A stretch of DNA of 12,290 bases from Thermoanaerobaculia bacterium (GTDB lineage Bacteria > Acidobacteriota > Thermoanaerobaculia > Gp7-AA8): NCBI GenBank assembly GCA_017883215.1, contig JADGOA010000072.1, forward strand, positions 1 to 12,290. Reading direction: 5' to 3'. The first letter of the stretch is position 1; every line of letters begins with the position of its first letter. The translations under genes were made by a program, and so were the position numbers. Below, one piece after another: positions 6,476-11,332 of this stretch. The notes below the pieces were generated by a model that was not told where the DNA came from, did no database searches, and was given only the letters and a program-made list of their open reading frames with translations.

Positions 6476-6569
6476 TTCCGGAACGATTGTATCGATTGCG
6501 TCACGAACGAAGTGCAAACGAAATAACTATTCTCGCGTCATTCTTCAGACGGACGACACCGGAGGACTC
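6476..6569. promoter_or_regulatory. Divergent promoter region between exonuclease III and the beta-barrel gene
   Basis: These 94 bases must hold promoters for both flanking genes. Visible candidates are TACAAT on the minus strand (6491-6486) and an AT-rich AAATAACTAT (6521-6530). The latter is the exact reverse complement of 3863-3872, upstream of the VWA gene. A clear Shine-Dalgarno for the plus-strand gene is at 6561-6567 (GGAGGAC). I could not place a convincing -35/-10 pair on either strand. Confidence 0.4.
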
Positions 6570-7226
6570 ATGCGCAAAGCCGCACTCATTACGCTTCTGC
6601 TGCTCATCCCTGCTTCATCGCTGTTCGCACAGGACTGGCGCGGCCGCCGCGACTACACGCCCGCCGATACGAAGTTCGACCTGACGCCCTTCGCCGGCTA
6701 CCGCTGGGGCGGCACGATCTACTCCGATCAGACGGACCTCTACGGCCAGAATGTCGATCTGCAGAGCTCGGCAAATTACGGCATCAGCCTTGGCATTCCA
6801 GTCTCACGCACCGGCATGAAGGTGGAGCTGATGGTCGATCGCCAGGACACGAACGTCGGAAATGGCGGCGGGCTTTTCACCCCGGCGGACAACTTTGGCA
6901 ATTTCCACGTGACCTACTTTCACGGCGGACTGCTCATTCCGTTCGCGCAGTCGCGCACGGCAACGCCATACGTCGCCGTCAGCGCCGGCATTACCAATCT
7001 CGACCCCAGTCAGAGCGGTGTGCAGTCGAGCAACAAGTTCTCTGCTGCCGCGGGAGTCGGCGTCAACGTTCCGATCACCCCGCAGCTCGGCCTTCGCGTG
7101 GAGTTCCGCGGCTTCTACACGCCGATGGGATCCAATAACAACAACTGCTATCGCTGCTCCTTCAACACGTACAACCACGATCTGGTTCAGGGTGAGACGA
7201 AGGTCGGGCTGTCGGTGAAGTTCTAG
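6570..7226 (+). CDS. Small outer-membrane beta-barrel protein
   Basis: ATG 6570 is chosen because GGAGGAC lies 3 bases before it and a typical signal peptide follows (MRKAALITLLLLIPASSLFA, cleavage before Gln 21). A longer frame upstream has no such features. The mature protein (about 198 residues) alternates polar and hydrophobic residues as in an eight-stranded barrel: FDLTPFAGYRWGG (36-48), YGISLGIPVS (70-79), MKVELMVDRQD (83-93), FHVTYFHGGLLIP (112-124), TPYVAVSAGI (132-141), GLRVEFRGFYTP (174-185) and KVGLSVKF (211-218). The last residue is Phe, the usual BAM recognition signal. An Asn-rich loop near 188-201 contains C193 and C196, perhaps a disulfide or metal site. The function is unknown; it resembles OmpW/OmpA-like porin-fold proteins only in general design. 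Confidence 0.83.
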   Translation: MRKAALITLLLLIPASSLFAQDWRGRRDYTPADTKFDLTPFAGYRWGGTIYSDQTDLYGQNVDLQSSANYGISLGIPVSRTGMKVELMVDRQDTNVGNGGGLFTPADNFGNFHVTYFHGGLLIPFAQSRTATPYVAVSAGITNLDPSQSGVQSSNKFSAAAGVGVNVPITPQLGLRVEFRGFYTPMGSNNNNCYRCSFNTYNHDLVQGETKVGLSVKF

Positions 7227-7230
7227 AAGC

Positions 7231-7290
7231 GGACCGCAGAACGCGGAACCGCAGAACGCAGTCCGCGGTCTGCGGTCTGCGGTCTGCCGT
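7231..7290. repeat. TCTGCGG heptamer array with inverted partner copies
   Basis: The short convergent gap after the beta-barrel gene holds two CCGCAGA units (7234-7240 and 7249-7255) in the left half. The right half has TCTGCGG, TCTGCGG and TCTGCCG in strict 7-base phase (7269-7289). The two units are exact complements, so the RNA can fold into a hairpin of about 20 bp. The right arm ends 3 bases before the permease stop codon. It may double as a factor-independent stop for one of the convergent transcripts, though no T-run is present. Confidence 0.82.
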
Positions 7291-7292
7291 CC

Positions 7293-8333
7293 CTACTGCC
7301 ACCTGAAGATACGCAGTGCGAGCGCGAAGCAGACGATGCCCCAGATGGCCAGGATGGCCATTGGCATCGCCACCGTGTGCAACGGCATGGCGTCGTTCAT
7401 CACCGCGCGCAGGGCGTCGTTCAGCGCGGTCAGCGGCAGCGCCCGGATGAACGGTTTGGCGGCCTCCGGAAAGCGCTCGTAAGAGAAGAAGACGCCCGAG
7501 CAGAGCCACATCGGCATCATCACGACGTTCATCATCCCGCTGACGGCTTCGATCGTTCGCGCACGCGACGCCACGAGGATGCCGACTCCCGAAAACGAAA
7601 ACCCTCCGACGAGGCAAAGCAGCGCAAGAGTCCAGATCGACCCGTTCACCCGGACGCCGAAAACGATCCAGCCGAAGGCGACGAGGAACGTCACTTCCAG
7701 GAGCAGGAAGACGAGGCGCGACAGGAACTGGGCGATCAGGTAGTCGCTCTTCCGCATCGGGGTCGCCACCAGTCGCTTGAGCAGCTTTTTCATGCGCGCG
7801 TTCACGATGGTGAATCCGACGGCCCACATGCCGGTGCTCATGAGGTTCATGCCGAGGAGTCCCGGCAGGAGAAAGTCGATATAGCGCGACCCCTGCTCGG
7901 TGACGTGCGACTCGGAACTGCGGAAGACGTCGCGGCGCCCCGCAGCCGTTTGCAGCGCGTCGTCGGCCTCGACGCGGGCAGTGCGGGCGTCGGGCCGCGT
8001 GACATCGAACCGGTACACCGGCGTCCGCTGCCCGTCGATGAGAAGCGAGACTTTCCCGCGACGCAGCGCCAGCCGCGCCTCGCCGGCCGTCATGATGCGC
8101 GGCAACAGCGCGGGCGATCGCGCCAGTGCCGCCTCGCGTGCGGCCGCTTGCGGACCGTCGACCACCGCGATGGGAATGCGATCGGGCGGCTTTGAGCGGA
8201 ACGCGAATCCCAACGCCAGAGCCAGCAGCAGCGGAAAACCAAACACCCAGAACACCGCTTCGGTCTCGCGGAGAAACTCCTTCGTCCGGACGATGGTCAG
8301 CTCGACGATCGGGTGATGCGGCGTCTCAGACAT
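7293..8333 (-). CDS. ABC-2-type exporter permease
   Basis: The 346-residue protein has the ABC-2 layout: one membrane segment at about 28-45, a soluble domain at about 50-150, then five membrane segments at about 152-175, 203-226, 233-255, 262-284 and 320-342. Family landmarks are the YIDFLLPGLLGMNLM entry to the second segment (151-165) and MKKLLKRLVATPMRKSDYL in the cytoplasmic loop (181-199), which contacts the ATPase. Its ATG (8333) lies inside the end of the ATPase gene, overlapping by 8 bases, so translation is coupled. With its partner it should form an inner-membrane exporter of the drug, lipid or polyketide type. The substrate cannot be told from sequence. Confidence 0.9.
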   Translation of the reverse strand: MSETPHHPIVELTIVRTKEFLRETEAVFWVFGFPLLLALALGFAFRSKPPDRIPIAVVDGPQAAAREAALARSPALLPRIMTAGEARLALRRGKVSLLIDGQRTPVYRFDVTRPDARTARVEADDALQTAAGRRDVFRSSESHVTEQGSRYIDFLLPGLLGMNLMSTGMWAVGFTIVNARMKKLLKRLVATPMRKSDYLIAQFLSRLVFLLLEVTFLVAFGWIVFGVRVNGSIWTLALLCLVGGFSFSGVGILVASRARTIEAVSGMMNVVMMPMWLCSGVFFSYERFPEAAKPFIRALPLTALNDALRAVMNDAMPLHTVAMPMAILAIWGIVCFALALRIFRWQ

Positions 8334-9249
8334 CGCGCAACTCTCTTCCGGTGAGACTGACGAAAAGGTCCTCGAGGGTTGCGGCGTGCGTGGAGAGCGT
8401 GCGCAGTTTCGCGCCGCGATTTTCGACCGTGGCGATCAGCCGCGGCACCACCTCGGCGAGCGAATCGACCGTGAGGAGCCAGTGATCGCCACGCCGGGAT
8501 ACCGCGTGCACGCCGTGGATGGCGCTCACCCTGTCGCGGTCGACGGGCGGATCGCTCGCGAACTCGACCACGTTCGGCGCCTCGAGCTTCGCGATGAGCT
8601 CCTTCGGCGTGCCGAGGGCGATCAGCTGACCGTGATCGACGATGGCGATGTGGTCGCAGAGGCGCTCGGCCTCGTCCATGTAATGCGTCGTCAGCAGAAC
8701 CGTGCCGCCTGTGGCCCTGAATTTCGCCACCACTTCCCACAGCTGCAGACGGCTCTGCGGGTCGAGTCCTGTTGTCGGCTCGTCGAGAAAGAGAATATCG
8801 GGATTGCCGACGAGCGCGCACGCCACCGCCAGCCGTTGCTTCTGCCCACCGGAGAGCTTTCCCACCCGGGCATCGCGCTTCTCGTCCAGTGACAGCTCGC
8901 GCAGGAGGCCGTCCGGATTCCGGCCATTCGCGTAAAACGACCGGAAGAGCCGCAGCGTCTCGATGACTGTGAGCTTCTCGTGCAGCTGCGTCTCCTGAAG
9001 CGAGATGCCCATGCGCTCGCGAAGCTCGTGCTCGTTGCGCTTCCACGACAGCCCGAGAACCTCGACCTCGCCTCCATCCGGGATGGTCAGCCCCTCGAGA
9101 ATCTCGATGGTCGTCGTCTTCCCCGCTCCGTTCGGCCCGAGCAGGCCGAAGCATTCGCCGCGCACGATCGAGAGGTCGAGGCCGTCGACGGCCTTGACGT
9201 CCTCATAGTGCTTGCGCAGATTGCGACAGGAGACTGCGAGGTCGTTCAT
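8326..9249 (-). CDS. ABC exporter ATPase subunit, DrrA/CcmA-like
   Basis: The 307-residue protein has a complete nucleotide-binding domain: Walker A GPNGAGKT (38-45, K44), Q-loop Q85, signature LSGGQKQ (132-138), Walker B ILFLDEP (152-158, catalytic E157), D-loop GLD (161-163) and switch H189. After about residue 225 comes an additional domain of some 80 residues, as in the daunorubicin-resistance ATPase type. The final segment LRTLSTHAATLEDLFVSLTGRELRDV has the HxPSLEDVFLxLTG-like helix typical of these exporters. It drives the permease encoded directly downstream with an 8-base overlap. No clear Shine-Dalgarno precedes ATG 9249. The upstream gap holds an octamer/heptamer repeat locus. Confidence 0.95.
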   Translation of the reverse strand: MNDLAVSCRNLRKHYEDVKAVDGLDLSIVRGECFGLLGPNGAGKTTTIEILEGLTIPDGGEVEVLGLSWKRNEHELRERMGISLQETQLHEKLTVIETLRLFRSFYANGRNPDGLLRELSLDEKRDARVGKLSGGQKQRLAVACALVGNPDILFLDEPTTGLDPQSRLQLWEVVAKFRATGGTVLLTTHYMDEAERLCDHIAIVDHGQLIALGTPKELIAKLEAPNVVEFASDPPVDRDRVSAIHGVHAVSRRGDHWLLTVDSLAEVVPRLIATVENRGAKLRTLSTHAATLEDLFVSLTGRELRDV

Positions 9250-9279
9250 GCGAAGGGCGAAGATAGCAGAGGAGACGAG

Positions 9280-9337
9280 TTGCTCAGTTACTCAGTTGCT
9301 CAGTTGCGTTCCTACCCGCTACCCGCTACCCGCTACC
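9280..9337. repeat. Octamer array TTGCTCAG abutting heptamer array CTACCCG
   Basis: TTGCTCAG, TTACTCAG, TTGCTCAG and a decayed TTGCGTTC run in 8-base phase (9280-9311). They are followed at once by three perfect CTACCCG units and a partial CTACC (9312-9337) in 7-base phase. The array ends two bases before an ATG at 9340. Unlike the other loci, neither unit has a complementary partner array here. It lies in the divergent gap between the ABC ATPase gene and the quinone oxidoreductase gene. Confidence 0.85.
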
Positions 9338-9369
9338 ATATGGCACTCTTCTCGCCACGCGGGAACACC

Positions 9370-10335
9370 ATGAAAGCAATCGTCATCGATCAGCCGGGCG
9401 GCCCTGAAGTCATGCGTGTCGGGGATGCGGCGTCGCCACCGCTCGGGCCGCGCGACATTCGCATCACCGTCCATGCCGCCGGCATCAATCGCGCCGATCT
9501 GCTGCAACGGGAAGGCCATTACCCTCCACCAGCGGGCGCGTCGCCGATCCTCGGCCTCGAATGCGCGGGAGTGGTCGCCGAAACAGGCGACGAAGTGAAA
9601 TCGTTCGAGCCCGGCGAGCGCGTCATGGCGCTCCTCGCCGGCGGCGGCTACGCGCAGGAAACAGTCGTCGACGCGGGCTCGGTATTCCGCGTCCCGGACG
9701 CACTCGCCGACACGGAAGCCGGCGCCACGCCGGAAGCCTTCCTCACCGCGTTCTCCAACATCTTCATGCTGGCGCAGGCGAAGAGCGGAGAGAGCATCCT
9801 GATCCACGGGGGCGGCAGCGGCATCGGCACCGCCGCAACGACGCTCTGCAAGCTCGCAGGAATGCGCGTGCTCGTCACAGCGGGATCCGCCGAGAAATGC
9901 GCGCGCTGCATCGATCACGGTGCGGATGTCGCCATCAACTACAAGGACGAAGACTTCGTCGACAAAGCCCGCGGCGTCGATGTCGTTCTCGACCACCTCG
10001 GCGCGCGCTATCTGCCGCGCGATCTCGAAGCGATGGCCCGCGGCGGCCGGGTCGTGATCATCGGCTCGATGGGCGGCGCGCGCACTGCCGAGATCGACGT
10101 CACGAAGCTCCTCGCCAGCCGCCAGCACATCATCGGTTCGACGCTGCGCGGCCGGCCTCTCGACGAAAAAGCGGCGATCGTCTCCGCCTTTCTCGACCGG
10201 TTCGGCGACGATCTCCGCGCCGGCCGCATTCGCCCCGTCATCGACAGCGTCTTCCCGATCGCCCGCGTCGCCGACGCGCACCGGCGCATGGCCAGCAGTG
10301 AACATTTCGGAAAGATCGTGGTGAAGGTGCGGTGA
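9370..10335 (+). CDS. NAD(P)H-quinone oxidoreductase, zinc-free MDR family (PIG3-like)
   Basis: I chose ATG 9370, giving 321 residues with the family N-terminus MKAIVIDQPGGPEVMRV. An in-frame ATG at 9340 would add ten residues that are not family-like and directly follows a repeat array. The GroES-like domain (1-120) has AAGINRADLLQREG (36-49) and a GLECAG segment (62-67). The Rossmann domain has SILIHGGGSGIGTAA (142-156), VVLDHLGARY (205-214) and GGRVVIIGSMGG (225-236). The zinc-ligand Cys residues of alcohol dehydrogenases are absent, as expected for quinone oxidoreductases. It should be a cytosolic enzyme reducing quinones or enones with NADPH. The length and family match human TP53I3/PIG3-type and bacterial Qor-like proteins. 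A hairpin at 10360-10381 lies 25 bases after the stop codon. Confidence 0.92.
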   Translation: MKAIVIDQPGGPEVMRVGDAASPPLGPRDIRITVHAAGINRADLLQREGHYPPPAGASPILGLECAGVVAETGDEVKSFEPGERVMALLAGGGYAQETVVDAGSVFRVPDALADTEAGATPEAFLTAFSNIFMLAQAKSGESILIHGGGSGIGTAATTLCKLAGMRVLVTAGSAEKCARCIDHGADVAINYKDEDFVDKARGVDVVLDHLGARYLPRDLEAMARGGRVVIIGSMGGARTAEIDVTKLLASRQHIIGSTLRGRPLDEKAAIVSAFLDRFGDDLRAGRIRPVIDSVFPIARVADAHRRMASSEHFGKIVVKVR

Positions 10336-10350
10336 GCACGACGGGCGAGT

Positions 10351-10588
10351 AGGGACGCGCTTCTGAGCGCCGTCTCAGAAGTTACCGGTATGTGGAGAGC
10401 GGACATTCCTGTCCGCAGCGGCCGGACATTCGTGTCCGGCCGCTGGGCAGGCGCTCATCGCCGATTGTCGCGTGCCGTCGGCCACGCTGCTCGGGAGCCG
10501 CCGGACAAGAATGTCCGTCGGCAGCGGACAAGAATGTCCGCTCTCCATGAGGGTCGGACTTTTGAGTCAGCGTCAGCAGCGCGTCCCT
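10351..10588. mobile_element. 238-base fold-back (MITE-like) element with four GGACA-tetraloop-TGTCC hairpins
   Basis: Terminal inverted repeats at 10351-10383 and 10556-10588 begin with a perfect 11-base match (AGGGACGCGCT) and agree at 27 of 33 aligned positions. Inside, 10394-10416 and 10524-10546 are inverted copies (22 of 23). Four hairpins share one core: 10399-10416 (loop TTCC), 10418-10443 (11-bp stem, loop TTCG), 10502-10517 and 10523-10542 (loops AGAA). The two left hairpins are in the opposite orientation to the two right ones, so the whole element is one imperfect palindrome with arms of about 95 bases. I see no target-site duplication, no T-run and no coding frame worth calling. 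It fills most of the gene-free gap 10336-10672; I see nothing definite in 10589-10672. Confidence 0.75.
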
Positions 10589-10672
10589 GCCGTCAAGATG
10601 CGCGTGGGCTCGCGGGCTACCGCAGCATGGCCACCGAGCGGCACCGCTTGTACGCAGCGCGCGGCCGAGGTG

Positions 10673-11185
10673 TCACCTTTTCGACAGGAAGTACAGGCCG
10701 GCCCAGATCTTCAGATCGATCAGAATCCCTTCGCGTTCGCGTGCCTGCAACCAGCCGGCGAGGCTGGCCAGCGGGATTTCATGAACGACGATGTCCTCGC
10801 CTCCGATGCCGCCTCCGCCACCGCGCTTCCTCAAGCCGTAGGCACGATAGAACGTCACGATCTCCGAGGTGATGCCGGGCGAGGAGGGCCCGCCGGCGAG
10901 CCGCTCGACCCGCTCCGCGGTGTAGCCGGTTTCTTCTTCCAGCTCTTTGCGCGCCGTCGCGGCCGGATCGCTGTGACCTTCTTCGTCGCCGACCAGCCCC
11001 GCCGCAAAATCGATGACGCGCGCATTGACCGGCCGCCGGAACTGCTCCGTGAGGATGACGCGTGCGTCGTCGGTCTGCGCGATAACGGCCACCGCCTCAG
11101 TGGCCTTCTTCCGTTCGACGTATTGCCATCCGTCGCGTTCTTTGACGTAGAGGTGATCGCCTTCGAAAACGGTCTTTGCAGACAT
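10673..11185 (-). CDS. Nudix hydrolase, ADP-ribose pyrophosphatase-like
   Basis: The 170-residue protein has the length and order of ADP-ribose/NDP-sugar pyrophosphatases: an N-terminal strand region, VILTEQFRRPV (43-53), VIDFAAGLVG (57-66), then the Nudix box ending in ARKELEEETGY (78-88). The metal-binding E81, E84 and E85 are present. Two usual box positions differ: the first Glu falls on S72 and the Arg on K80. SSPGITSEIVTFYRA (101-115) is the usual segment after the box, followed by a Gly-rich loop (122-129). It should hydrolyse a nucleoside diphosphate linked to another moiety in the cytosol. ATG 11185 is the start; the only Shine-Dalgarno-like sequence is AGGA from the last unit of the heptamer array that ends four bases upstream. 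Confidence 0.9.
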   Translation of the reverse strand: MSAKTVFEGDHLYVKERDGWQYVERKKATEAVAVIAQTDDARVILTEQFRRPVNARVIDFAAGLVGDEEGHSDPAATARKELEEETGYTAERVERLAGGPSSPGITSEIVTFYRAYGLRKRGGGGGIGGEDIVVHEIPLASLAGWLQAREREGILIDLKIWAGLYFLSKR

Positions 11186-11189
11186 ACAG

Positions 11190-11332
11190 TCCTGAGTCCT
11201 GAGTCCTGAGTCCTGAGTCCTGAGTCCTGAGTCCTGAGTCCTGAGAGTGAGTGTAGCGGCTCGAGGCAGGAGTCAACCGTTTTCATTCATCGTTCAAAGC
11301 CCCGCGGCGGGTGCCTCACTCAGGACTCAGGA
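11190..11332. repeat. TCCTGAG heptamer array with inverted partner array, locus 2
   Basis: Eight perfect tandem copies of TCCTGAG occupy 11190-11245. After a 73-base spacer come two copies of CTCAGGA (11319-11332) and a palindromic CTGAG. The array starts four bases upstream of the Nudix start codon, and the right arm overlaps the last codons of the alcohol dehydrogenase gene. The first bases after the array (11247-11260) match those after locus 1 (2607-2620) at 13 of 14 positions; the rest of the spacer is unrelated. The copy number differs between loci (8 and 2 here, 5 and 4 at locus 1). Confidence 0.93.
11250..11276 (-). promoter_or_regulatory. Candidate promoter of the Nudix gene
   Basis: On the minus strand TTGACT (11276-11271) and TACACT (11255-11250) resemble -35 and -10 boxes with a short 15-base spacer. 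Transcription from here would start near 11243, so nearly the whole 5' UTR would be the eight-copy heptamer array. TACACT lies in the 14-base core shared with locus 1. Confidence 0.45.

Noticed and set aside
7162..8195. Frames of 221 (minus) and 272 (plus) codons over the permease gene
   Set aside because: Both are shadows; the permease frame has the expected membrane segments and overlaps its partner ATPase.
8297..9154. Minus-strand frame of 285 codons overlapping the ABC ATPase gene
   Set aside because: Arg/His/Ala-rich shifted-frame translation of the ATPase gene; no motif, whereas the true frame has all ABC motifs.
9340..9369. Upstream ATG as start of the quinone oxidoreductase
   Set aside because: It adds ten residues not seen in the family N-terminus and directly follows a repeat array; ATG 9370 gives the standard MKAIVID start.
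9319..10305. Minus-strand frame of 328 codons opposite the quinone oxidoreductase gene
   Set aside because: Asp/Arg/Ala-rich antisense shadow with no family features.
10390..10872. Plus-strand frames through the fold-back element into the Nudix gene
   Set aside because: The translation is of hairpin repeats (GGACAAGAATGTCC in various frames) and antisense Nudix sequence; no ribosome-binding site.
11190..11332. Possible CRISPR array
   Set aside because: Units are 7 bases with no spacers and no cas genes nearby; it is a simple tandem repeat with an inverted partner.
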